DNA of 8,184 nucleotides from contig CAZBEA010000047.1 in assembly GCA_964490835.1 (NCBI GenBank), positions 1-8,184 on the forward strand, written 5' to 3'. The first letter of the stretch is position 1; each line of letters starts with the position of its first letter. The notes under the pieces are model-generated. The model ran no database searches, had not been told where the DNA came from, and saw only the letters and a list, made by a program, of their open reading frames with translations. Positions 1 to 6,377 of this stretch are shown here, piece after piece. Both the position numbers and the translations under genes were made by a program. The DNA comes from CAZBEA01 sp964490835 (lineage in GTDB: Bacteria; Patescibacteriota; Microgenomatia; Levybacterales; GWA1-39-11).

Positions 1-626
1 ATAAAAGCAGATTCATCATTCTCCACACCCGATTTCCTAAAGCCTATGAATGAAGAATAATCAAATCCTACAAAAAGTAGATCTGTCGAATTGATAAGAC
101 GACGCACATTACTTGTCTGATCCGTAACGCGGAAGAAAAATCCAGTAATAGCATCAACAATCTGGTACAAGAAGACGATCAAAGCATAGGTAAATGCAAT
201 AAGAAGAGCAATAAAAAAGAGACGAGGCAAGAACTTCATAATAGTAATATTCTTTCCTCTTGTGATGATCATAATAAACGCTGTGGCCAAAACAAAGAGC
301 GTCAAAAATGCATACATGATTCTTGCAATCAACCACCAAAACCCAATAACGGGATTATTGGAATTGTCACAATTTTGATTTGAGTCTTTAGCAACACAAA
401 GCCAGTCATAGTTGGCAATTGCCCAGTTTAAAAAGGCATCAGACCTACTTGCAGCTTTTCCAACAAAAGTCACTTCAGAATCAGGAAACCATGTCCCTTC
501 AGTCGCGGGCGCAGGAGTTGGTGTAGCTGTGGGTGCCAAATGTGAAGTTGCAAAAACTTCCGAACTTGGGAAAAAAAGCGAGAATAGAAAAAAACCAATT
601 ACAACGAAGGGCAGAATTCGTTTCAT
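1..626 (-). CDS. VirB6/TrbL-like multi-pass membrane protein, C-terminus cut by window edge
   Basis: Open from ATG at 626 to the left edge, giving 208 visible codons with no stop. Residues 1-26 look like a cleavable signal peptide (MKR, hydrophobic core, VFA before the predicted cut). A Thr/Pro-rich linker follows (about 32-41), then an external segment with Cys77 and Cys86, and two strong membrane helices at about 97-121 and 133-156. The second begins FLPRLFFIALLIAFTYALI, which resembles the LPR...LI.FSYA helix I recall in VirB6/TrbL-like proteins of CPR secretion or conjugation clusters. The start lies 7 nt after the stop of the pilin gene, so the two are probably cotranscribed; I see no good Shine-Dalgarno sequence. 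VirB6 proteins form the inner-membrane channel of type IV secretion systems. That role is inferred from the helix pattern and the pilin neighbour. It could instead be an unrelated membrane protein of the same locus. Confidence 0.6.
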   Translation of the reverse strand, partial: MKRILPFVVIGFFLFSLFFPSSEVFATSHLAPTATPTPAPATEGTWFPDSEVTFVGKAASRSDAFLNWAIANYDWLCVAKDSNQNCDNSNNPVIGFWWLIARIMYAFLTLFVLATAFIMIITRGKNITIMKFLPRLFFIALLIAFTYALIVFLYQIVDAITGFFFRVTDQTSNVRRLINSTDLLFVGFDYSSFIGFRKSGVENDESAF

Positions 627-633
627 ATGCGTA

Positions 634-930
634 TTACCCGATTCCGGGTATTTTGAGGATATCTCCTCCAATTACTTCGATGATGACAAACCCAAAAACG
701 GCAAGAAGCACACCTGCAATAGAATAGTAGATATACGATTTTCCTGTAGCTACACGTTCTGGATTGCCTTGACTGCTTAATAAATAATATCCACCAATAA
801 TCATAAAAAGAAACGCAACAAGGCCTATAAATGAAATTCCGAATCCGTACACCTTACTAACAAAACCTATCGGATCGGTAGGGATACATCCCAAGTCAGT
901 ACGAATATTATCCGGTGGACACGGTGGCAT
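634..930 (-). CDS. VirB2/TrbC-like small pilin or pore subunit (98 aa)
   Basis: A 98-residue protein with two membrane helices (about 26-51 and 67-90) joined by a short polar loop holding GNPERVATGKS (55-65). The GG-Y-LLSSQGNPE loop followed by a YSIAGVLLAVFGFVIIEVI helix is the pattern of VirB2/TrbC-type pilins as found in CPR genomes. Cys4 and Cys15 lie in the N-terminal segment and could form a disulfide if that part is outside the cell. VirB2 proteins build the pilus or the channel end of type IV secretion systems. No signal peptide is visible, which is unusual for a VirB2-type pilin; an in-frame TGA five codons before the ATG rules out a longer start. A promoter sits directly upstream, and the VirB6-like gene follows after 7 nt. 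The family call rests on pattern recognition, not a search. The gene itself is secure. Confidence 0.72.
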   Translation of the reverse strand: MPPCPPDNIRTDLGCIPTDPIGFVSKVYGFGISFIGLVAFLFMIIGGYYLLSSQGNPERVATGKSYIYYSIAGVLLAVFGFVIIEVIGGDILKIPGIG

Positions 931-936
931 ACTATA

Positions 937-965
937 ATAGTATCACGCGTGAGAATTGAATACAA
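937..965 (-). promoter_or_regulatory. Extended -10 promoter for the pilin gene, leaderless layout
   Basis: On the minus strand a TACTAT -10 box (942-937) is preceded by TGA (945-943), an extended -10 TGn motif. A weak -35, TTGTAT (965-960), lies at 17 bp spacing. Only 6 nt separate the -10 from the ATG at 930, so the usual start distance places transcription initiation at or within a base or two of the start codon. Confidence 0.6.
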
Positions 966-975
966 ATAAGTCTCT

Positions 976-3063
976 TTACTCGGTTACAACACCCCAAGTT
1001 ACGACGGAATAATCGGCTCTATCGAAGGCCTCAACGATAGGGAAAGAAATATCTGGTGTGCTTTCGGATAATTCCCGAACAGAGAACAGTATGGTTTTTG
1101 AGGAACCAGGTACAGGACTGACTTCAAGATCAAGAATTTCTTGTGCCTGAGAATCTTCTAAGATTCCCAACTTAAAGCTATCCGAGGAGATGTGTTTTTT
1201 GAAATAACTTACAATATCTTCGATCTCACGATTATTAAACCCTATTTGAGAGGCAATCCTTGGAATCTCTTGGTCAATATTACTTTTTGAAATTACCCAT
1301 CCTGCTTTCGGAGCCTGAAATCGCGCGCGAGGGAAATAAAAATCAATATTTTTATACTCTCTTCCGTTCGCATAGAGGGTGCCGTTTTCATCGGCCCGCA
1401 CATTCCATACACCGTTGCTCAAGGGGATATTGCTTGAAGCTTCACTGATGGGCGTGCGCGGCTTAACTGACACATCTTTTGTCCCATTGTCGCTATAAAT
1501 ATACACAGGGCATGCCTCGCACGCCTCATAATTTGAGTATCCTTTTTTCTCCCACTCTGTCTCACACTCGCTTCTTGGATTGCGCCTTTCACGCCTTGGC
1601 TGTACAGGGACAAATGTTCCGAGCTGTAGTTGTTTTTTTGTTCTCTCGAGTGTCTCTTTATCGATTTTTGTGTTTCGTTCTATTCCCGTCTTCTCATCTA
1701 CGGTCTTTGGTAGAGTACCAAGATATTCAAAAGGTGATGAAGTAAGGGACGTTACGGTGGCGACTTTTTTCAGTTCGGTCAAATCATAAATTGAGATATC
1801 ATCGACCATACTTCTATACCCTGAGGCAGCAACTCCGTTTCCTGTCCCAAAATTTCCCAGTGTTCCATTTTCGGTTCCTACAATTAACGTTTTGTTACCG
1901 TTAGGTCTTATCCCAACTCCCAAAATAGCCTGACGTTTGCTGTCTGAAAATGACGAAATAGTCTTTTTCTCAAATGAGCCATTGGATGAAATGATGAGTT
2001 GCAGTTCTTTTCCAACTAATTTCTTCTCGGTTCCAACATCTTCAATTTTGTATATAGCTGCAGCAATTGTAAGTTCGGACCCGGGGTCACCTTCCACATA
2101 AACCGGATTTTTATAGTGTTCTCCCTCGTCTCCAGGAGCCGCAATTGATTCGGATCCCGAATCAAAATCGTACACTTTGACTATATTGGTATTTATGACA
2201 GCGGGACGAGAACTGTCTCTATCACCGTCATCGGGAAATTTAGAATTGTCGGGATTGAAAGCTGAGTATAGAATGTACTTTTGTAGGAACAGTTGTGGCG
2301 TGCTGTTATAAGAGTCTATTGCAAGTATTGTGTTGAGTGATTCGTTTCTAAATCCGGCATGAAGAGCATAGGTACTTGGAACAACGGCATCAAAATACAC
2401 TTGCCCGGTGTTGGTGACAATAACCGGAAGATTTACAGACTTTGCAGGCTCTGCCTTTTCATCGGTCAATTGAATTGCAGCAATCTCTGACCTTCCACCG
2501 GAATTTACAATGTCTCCAATATTTGCTTTATAACTTCTATAATAATCACTGTCGTGAGTAGGTGTCGTTCCAAAAGGAGGCCTTAACTCGTACCAGCTAA
2601 TCCATTCATTGTTTTCAGAAATAACATAACGGTCAATTCTATAATCGCCTTCTGCCTCATAAATAACAATTTCTGCGCCATCCTCAAGCCCACCATCTGG
2701 CATTATATTTTTAACTACCAGTTTTTTACCGAGATCAAATTCATTCGTCTCATCAATATAAAGAATTTGTTTGCTGTTAGAAAGAGGATAGGCAAATTTT
2801 GTATCATTATCCACGAGTGTAACGGGGCTGTTATTTTTTCCCGAATCATTTACAGCTCCCACGACCGACTTACTTGAACCTCGAGCACCATAAATAATAG
2901 TATTGATCGATTCAAAATCGTCTTCCAAATCCTTTTGATTTTCCTTAGGAATTTCCGGTCTGTTGGGGGTTCCGGGATTTGTATTACTCGTGAGTCTCAT
3001 TACCCCCAACCCCCCCAAAATCATAAGAACAATCAGGATGGGAAATAGGGTATTTTTCTTCAT
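976..3063 (-). CDS. Membrane-anchored surface protein with probable beta-propeller and a C-terminal 'KPVIYLYP...VEWGG'-type module
   Basis: A 695-residue protein with an N-terminal signal anchor (about residues 5-23, no lipobox Cys), so the rest should lie outside the membrane. Residues about 85-450 are rich in beta strands, Gly, Asp and Ser. They include ENNEWISWYE (150-159), like the SPDGKWIAW repeats of TolB/PD40-type beta-propellers. A basic, coiled stretch follows (about 455-498). Cys500, Cys515 and Cys518 come next. From about 517 to 693 the order CPVYIY...VSVKP...GVWNV.ADENGTLYANGREY...GWVISKSNID...GFNNREI.D...YF...VSPVP...DYSVVTWG follows a module I remember from other bacterial surface proteins, where it reads KPVIYLYP...GW.V.ANPDGTL...GFVV...LGLN..E..DF..YW...P.PD...GF.VVEWGG. 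Its function is unknown to me. The gene has its own promoter 45 bp after dnaK and precedes the pilin gene by 45 bp, so an envelope or pilus-related role is likely but unproven. Confidence 0.85.
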   Translation of the reverse strand: MKKNTLFPILIVLMILGGLGVMRLTSNTNPGTPNRPEIPKENQKDLEDDFESINTIIYGARGSSKSVVGAVNDSGKNNSPVTLVDNDTKFAYPLSNSKQILYIDETNEFDLGKKLVVKNIMPDGGLEDGAEIVIYEAEGDYRIDRYVISENNEWISWYELRPPFGTTPTHDSDYYRSYKANIGDIVNSGGRSEIAAIQLTDEKAEPAKSVNLPVIVTNTGQVYFDAVVPSTYALHAGFRNESLNTILAIDSYNSTPQLFLQKYILYSAFNPDNSKFPDDGDRDSSRPAVINTNIVKVYDFDSGSESIAAPGDEGEHYKNPVYVEGDPGSELTIAAAIYKIEDVGTEKKLVGKELQLIISSNGSFEKKTISSFSDSKRQAILGVGIRPNGNKTLIVGTENGTLGNFGTGNGVAASGYRSMVDDISIYDLTELKKVATVTSLTSSPFEYLGTLPKTVDEKTGIERNTKIDKETLERTKKQLQLGTFVPVQPRRERRNPRSECETEWEKKGYSNYEACEACPVYIYSDNGTKDVSVKPRTPISEASSNIPLSNGVWNVRADENGTLYANGREYKNIDFYFPRARFQAPKAGWVISKSNIDQEIPRIASQIGFNNREIEDIVSYFKKHISSDSFKLGILEDSQAQEILDLEVSPVPGSSKTILFSVRELSESTPDISFPIVEAFDRADYSVVTWGVVTE

Positions 3064-3074
3064 ACGACTCTCTT

Positions 3075-3104
3075 AGCGTATGAAATGTGGGGTATTCTTG
3101 TCAA
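3075..3104 (-). promoter_or_regulatory. Promoter for the 695-aa surface protein gene
   Basis: On the minus strand a perfect TTGACA -35 (3104-3099), an 18 bp spacer and a TACGCT -10 (3080-3075) lie in the gap after dnaK. The -10 ends 11 nt before the ATG at 3063, predicting a leader of only about 4-5 nt. The gene can therefore be expressed independently of the heat-shock operon, although no clear terminator separates it from dnaK. Confidence 0.7.
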
Positions 3105-3108
3105 GAAT
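3094..3108. repeat. 15-bp perfect palindrome covering the -35 box
   Basis: ATTCTTG and CAAGAAT flank a single central base. The palindrome contains the TTGACA -35 of the downstream gene and touches the dnaK stop codon. Next to it, AGTCGT-TT-ACGACT (3110-3123) forms a second small inverted repeat over the last dnaK codons. The palindrome could be an operator, or the pair could fold at the dnaK mRNA 3' end. Neither is followed by a T-run, so they do not make a standard terminator. Confidence 0.4.
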
Positions 3109-5021
3109 TAGTCGTTTACGACTTCGCCTTCGACGGGTTCTTCCTTATCTTTTTTCTTTTCTTTGTCTTCGGTGCCTTCTGTGGATTCGCCTTCTTGGGT
3201 CGGTTGCTCAGGCCCTTTCTCTTCATAAGCTTGGGCACCAACTTTTTGTAACTTATCCGATAACTCTTCCGTCTTTTTCTTGATTTCCTCCTTGTCGCCC
3301 TCTTCCAATTTCTTTTTCAACTCATCCACTCTTTCTTCAAGTTCTTTTTTATCAACATCTGTTATTTTATCTCCCATATCTTTGATTGTCTTTTCTGTTG
3401 TAAATATTAATGCGTCAGCTTGGTTTTTAATTTCTACCAATTCTTTTTTCTTTGCATCCTCGTCAGCGTGGGCTTCTGCCTCTTGCTGCATTTTTTCTAC
3501 TTCTTCTTTGGTGAGACCTGTTGAACCGGTAATTTTAATACTTTGCTCTTTTCCGGATGCACGATCCTTGGCTGATACAGAAAGGATCCCACTCGAATCA
3601 AGATCGAATGTTACTTCCACTTGAGGCACCCCCCGAGGAGCAGGAGGAATTCCATCGAGAATAAATCGCCCGAGAGATTTGTTATCTTGGGCCATTGGTC
3701 GCTCTCCTTGAAGAACATGGATTTCAACCTGAGTTTGATTATCGGCAGCGGTTGAGAAAACCTGAGATTTTTTCGTCGGAATTGCTGTATTCTTTTCGAT
3801 CAAAGGCGTTGCAACACTTCCTAGAGTTTCCAGCCCAAGAGTGAGCGGTGTGACATCAACAAGCAAAATATCCTTTACATCTCCTGCCAAAACCCCAGCC
3901 TGGACAGCTGCTCCAATTGCAACAACTTCGTCAGGGTTTACACTTTTATTGGGTTCTTTCCCGAAGAATTTCGAAACCTCATCAAATACTTTTGGCATTC
4001 TCGTCATTCCACCAACCATAACGATCTCATCGATTGCACTCTTATCAAGCCCGGCGTCCTTGAGACATGCTGCGACAGGATCCAAGCTTTTTGTAATAAG
4101 GTCTGCAACAAGGCTTTCAAGCTTGGAACGAGACAATTTCATTGTCAAATGAAGAGGTCCTGCGGGTCCTTGGGTGATAAAGGGTTGGTTAATTTCCGCT
4201 TCAAGAGAAGATGAGAGTTCAATTTTTGCTTTTTCTGCAGATTCTTTCAGTCTTTGCAAGGCTTGTGGATCACGTCTTAAATCAATATTATTTTCTTTCT
4301 TGAATTCGTCTGCCAAAAAATCGATAATTCTTTGATCAAAATCGTCTCCACCAAGGTGTGTGTCTCCATTTGTGGCTTTTACCTCATACACCGACTGGCC
4401 GTCTATGTCACCGAGTTCCAATATCGAAATGTCAAAGGTTCCACCACCAAGATCATATACTGCAATTGTTTTGGCGCCTTTCTTATCAAGTCCGTATGCC
4501 AGGGCTGCTGCTGTTGGCTCGTTCACCACGCGCAATACCTCAAGCCCGGCAATCTCGCCAGCCTGTTTGGTTGCTTGACGTTGCGCATCGTCAAAATATG
4601 CCGGAACCGTAATAACTGCTTGAGTGATTTTTTCACCTAGATAGCTTTCGGCATCTGCCTTCAATTTTTGCAGAATCATCGCTGAAACTTCTTGTGGGGT
4701 AAATTGTTTTCCTTCTACCTCAACCGTTGCCATATCGTCCCGACCGGCAACAACAGAATATGGAAGTAGTTTGATATCACTCTTTACCGACTCGTCAGAA
4801 AATCTTCTCCCCATGAGACGCTTTACGGAAAAAACGATCCTCTTGGGTTTGAGAACCATTTGTCGCTTTGCGACATCCCCGACAGTTCGATCCATCGGAT
4901 CAACAACTGACGGAACCACATTTCGTCCTTCGGCAGAATGAATCACCTTCGGTCGGCCTGCCTCCATCACTGCCATGCAAGAGTTTGTTGTACCTAAATC
5001 AATTCCTAATATTTTTCCCAT
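3108..5021 (-). CDS. dnaK: Chaperone protein DnaK (Hsp70)
   Basis: A full-length Hsp70 of 637 residues that binds exposed hydrophobic peptides in an ATP-driven cycle in the cytoplasm. The ATPase domain opens with GIDLGTTNSC (6-15) and carries the second phosphate signature around YDLGGGTFDIS (189-199) and the third at IVMVGGMTRMPKV (333-345). NEPTAAALAYG (167-177) is intact. The hydrophobic interdomain linker ILLVDVTPL (385-393) leads into the beta-sandwich substrate domain (LGLETLG, NTAIPTKKS, LGRFILDGIPPAPRGVPQ), then a helical lid. The tail is low-complexity and charged and ends EGEVVND, close to the usual EGEVVD ending. It is the third gene of hrcA-grpE-dnaK, 21 nt after grpE, with a good extra -10 box in that gap. 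CIRCE/HrcA control is inferred from the operon promoter. No key residue appears to be missing. Confidence 0.99.
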   Translation of the reverse strand: MGKILGIDLGTTNSCMAVMEAGRPKVIHSAEGRNVVPSVVDPMDRTVGDVAKRQMVLKPKRIVFSVKRLMGRRFSDESVKSDIKLLPYSVVAGRDDMATVEVEGKQFTPQEVSAMILQKLKADAESYLGEKITQAVITVPAYFDDAQRQATKQAGEIAGLEVLRVVNEPTAAALAYGLDKKGAKTIAVYDLGGGTFDISILELGDIDGQSVYEVKATNGDTHLGGDDFDQRIIDFLADEFKKENNIDLRRDPQALQRLKESAEKAKIELSSSLEAEINQPFITQGPAGPLHLTMKLSRSKLESLVADLITKSLDPVAACLKDAGLDKSAIDEIVMVGGMTRMPKVFDEVSKFFGKEPNKSVNPDEVVAIGAAVQAGVLAGDVKDILLVDVTPLTLGLETLGSVATPLIEKNTAIPTKKSQVFSTAADNQTQVEIHVLQGERPMAQDNKSLGRFILDGIPPAPRGVPQVEVTFDLDSSGILSVSAKDRASGKEQSIKITGSTGLTKEEVEKMQQEAEAHADEDAKKKELVEIKNQADALIFTTEKTIKDMGDKITDVDKKELEERVDELKKKLEEGDKEEIKKKTEELSDKLQKVGAQAYEEKGPEQPTQEGESTEGTEDKEKKKDKEEPVEGEVVND

Positions 5022-5032
5022 ATGTGTATTTT

Positions 5033-5038
5033 ATTATA
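5033..5038 (-). promoter_or_regulatory. Possible internal -10 box for dnaK
   Basis: A perfect TATAAT on the minus strand lies in the grpE-dnaK gap, 11 nt before the dnaK ATG. This is the same distance as at the 695-aa gene. I see no convincing -35 in the end of grpE, and the gap is very AT-rich, so the box may be chance. There is also no Shine-Dalgarno sequence in front of dnaK. Confidence 0.35.
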
Positions 5039-5042
5039 TTTT

Positions 5043-5501
5043 TTAACTTGTTTGACCGGTATTTTCTCCCGATCCGACTTTCACTCGTGCTGCCCTCAGT
5101 AACTTGTCACCCATGATAAATCCGGGTGCCAACTCCTCAACTACCTGATCTGTTGGACCGCTTACTACCTCGACACATTCCATAAGGGACGGATTAAATA
5201 CCACATTTTCAGTATTTATTTTCTCAACCCCTTCTTTTTGTAGTGCATCAAGTAGTTGCTTGGCCGTAAGGATTACTCCTTGATCGTTTGTAAATTTTGC
5301 AGCTAAAAAGAGCGTATCAAATGCGGGAAGAAGTCTTTTTATAAGTTCGGTCGTAGCGTATGTGCCAATCGACTTTCTCTCTTCCTGCATTCGATTTTCT
5401 AGATTATGATAGTCGGCAACCGTCCTTTTTACAAGCTCTTCAAGTTCTTGAACTTTTTTTTCTGACTCGCTTTTTTGCTGAGTTTTTGCTTTTGTTGTCA
5501 T
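5043..5501 (-). CDS. grpE: GrpE, nucleotide exchange factor for DnaK
   Basis: A 152-residue GrpE, which releases ADP from DnaK and so resets the chaperone cycle. The N-terminal half is a long charged helix suited to the dimeric coiled coil (about 10-50), including ADYHNLENRMQEERKS (29-44), matching the family's DY.N...R...E region. The C-terminal beta-wing domain ends APGFIMGDKLLRAARVKVG (125-143), the family's GF...D..LR.A.VKV signature. The usual NP..HEAV motif reads NPSLMECV (103-110), so the His and Ala are replaced. It is shorter than typical GrpE (about 180-200 residues), mainly at the N-terminus. I chose ATG at 5501, one base after the hrcA stop. A TTG at 5528 would add nine residues and overlap hrcA. 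A GAGGAG lies about 16 nt before the ATG, rather far, so coupling to hrcA translation is likely. Confidence 0.97.
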   Translation of the reverse strand: MTTKAKTQQKSESEKKVQELEELVKRTVADYHNLENRMQEERKSIGTYATTELIKRLLPAFDTLFLAAKFTNDQGVILTAKQLLDALQKEGVEKINTENVVFNPSLMECVEVVSGPTDQVVEELAPGFIMGDKLLRAARVKVGSGENTGQTS

Positions 5502-5502
5502 A

Positions 5503-6225
5503 TTACCAATCAGCAATCTCCTCAACAAGTGATCCGTAATACCGAACAGTCGGAACTACCATTTCATATCTCAGTCTGGCCGGACCGATTATTCCAATCG
5601 AACCAACCCTATTATGTCTTGTGTGGAATCTCGAAAAAACAAATCCGTATGGCGCGACTGCTTCTTCCTGAAAATCATCACCCAAAAAGATTGAGCACTG
5701 ACTTTCAATTCTCTGCATAACCTGGTAAAGAAACGAATAATTATCAAGCATTGTTAGTAAGTTTTTCGCTACATCGATATCATAAAATTCAGGTGTTTCA
5801 AGAATATGCGCATATCCCGAATAAAATAGTTCACCCTGGTCGGTAATCGCTACCGATAGTGCCCCTGTTTTTTGTGAAAGATTTTTTACGAGTTCTCTCA
5901 AAAATTGCGCTTCTCGCTGGCGTATGTCCCATACTTTTTCCTTTGCCTCAACCTCATCTGCAACCGAAAGTTGTCTTTCTTTCATCAACTCGTTTACATA
6001 CAATTTCAAAGCCTTACTGGACGGGATTCTTCCGCTCGAAGAGTGTGTTTTGGAAAGATATCCGGTCTTTACCATTGCCGCCATTTCATTGCGGATAGTT
6101 GCAGGACTTACACCTAAATCAAATTTCTTCTCGATTGTTTCAGAGCCAACAGGCTCAGCCGAGTCGATGTATTCACGAACAATACATTTCAAAATTTCAA
6201 TTTGACGTTGTGTTAAATCGTACAT
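5503..6225 (-). CDS. hrcA: HrcA, heat-inducible transcription repressor (compact form)
   Basis: HrcA binds CIRCE and represses class I heat-shock operons. It is folded to its active form by chaperones in systems studied so far. The N-terminal winged helix is clear: LTQRQIEILKCIVREYI (4-20), PVGSETI (25-31), recognition helix around SPATIRNEM (40-48), and wing HSSSGRIPS (61-69). The C-terminal GAF-like part ends GIIGPARLRYEMVVPTVRYYGSLVEEI, the usual end of the family. At 240 residues it is about 100 shorter than well-studied HrcA proteins (about 340), so the inserted dimerisation domain seems reduced or missing. I chose ATG at 6225 because family members begin two or three residues before the LT.RQ motif. 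An in-frame ATG at 6246 adds MGSVLFF and has an AAGGG closely upstream, so it stays possible. First gene of the operon. Confidence 0.96.
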   Translation of the reverse strand: MYDLTQRQIEILKCIVREYIDSAEPVGSETIEKKFDLGVSPATIRNEMAAMVKTGYLSKTHSSSGRIPSSKALKLYVNELMKERQLSVADEVEAKEKVWDIRQREAQFLRELVKNLSQKTGALSVAITDQGELFYSGYAHILETPEFYDIDVAKNLLTMLDNYSFLYQVMQRIESQCSIFLGDDFQEEAVAPYGFVFSRFHTRHNRVGSIGIIGPARLRYEMVVPTVRYYGSLVEEIADW

Positions 6226-6292
6226 AAAAAATAAAACCGAGCCCATATACCCTTTGGTCGAATGCTTCGAACCCTAAAGAAATATACGAGGC
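6226..6292 (-). promoter_or_regulatory. Imperfect hairpin plus U-rich tract directly before hrcA
   Basis: In the minus-strand transcript, ttcga (6266-6270) pairs with tcgaa (6258-6262) around a 3-nt loop. The stem extends through GG/CC (6256-6257 with 6272-6273), CTTT/AAAG (6252-6255 with 6276-6279), ATAT/ATAT and GCC/GGC (6241-6243 with 6290-6292), with small bulges. TCGG and then TTTTATTTTTT (6236-6226) follow and end at the hrcA ATG at 6225. The layout resembles an attenuator or a start-site hairpin. The stem is not GC-rich next to the U-tract, so termination would be weak at best. Confidence 0.35.
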
Positions 6293-6296
6293 AACG

Positions 6297-6349
6297 CTCT
6301 TGAATGTAGGGCCTAGATTTCCTACACGCCCTGCCCAGGCGTTCAAGAG
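6297..6349 (-). ncRNA. Three-way-junction element in the hrcA 5' leader
   Basis: A 53-nt segment of the leader has three perfect, nested and adjacent inverted repeats. The outer stem is ctcttgaa (6297-6304) with ttcaagag (6342-6349), 8 bp. The first arm is tgtagg (6305-6310) with cctaca (6321-6326), 6 bp and a 10-nt loop. The second arm is cgcc (6327-6330) with ggcg (6338-6341), 4 bp and a 7-nt loop. No base is unpaired at the junction. The element begins one base after CIRCE, only a few nucleotides from the predicted transcription start, so it would cap the mRNA 5' end. It could be a temperature-sensing or stabilising leader. I recognise no named RNA family. Confidence 0.5.
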
Positions 6350-6350
6350 A

Positions 6351-6377
6351 TTAGCAATAATATATCATGAGTGCTAA
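6351..6377. promoter_or_regulatory. CIRCE operator (HrcA-binding site)
   Basis: TTAGCAATA (6351-6359), 9 bases, then GAGTGCTAA (6369-6377). This is the CIRCE layout TTAGCACTC-N9-GAGTGCTAA with the right half perfect and two mismatches in the left half. It covers the -10 box and most of the spacer of the hrcA promoter, so bound HrcA would block RNA polymerase. It is the only such site in the window, and it lies directly upstream of the hrcA gene. Confidence 0.94.

Noticed and set aside
412..780. 122-codon plus-strand open frame
   Set aside because: It overlaps the VirB6-like and pilin genes on the other strand, has no recognisable protein features, and the opposite-strand genes have signal peptide, helices and tight spacing.
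3064..3123. Intrinsic terminator after dnaK
   Set aside because: Two small inverted repeats are present but neither is followed by a T-run on the minus strand, and one contains the -35 of the next gene.
3280..4640. Several plus-strand open frames of about 70-115 codons opposite dnaK
   Set aside because: They are antisense shadows of a highly conserved gene; their Ser-rich or Cys-rich translations match no family and no promoter or start signal supports them.
5502..5528. TTG at 5528 as the grpE start, adding nine residues
   Set aside because: The ATG at 5501 gives a normal GrpE N-terminus one base after the hrcA stop. The extra residues are encoded by the end of hrcA including its GAGGAG, and look like read-through of that overlap.
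6256..6273. GGTTCGAA on the minus strand, resembling a tRNA T-arm
   Set aside because: No acceptor stem, D-arm or anticodon arm can be built around it; it is the apical part of the hairpin before hrcA.
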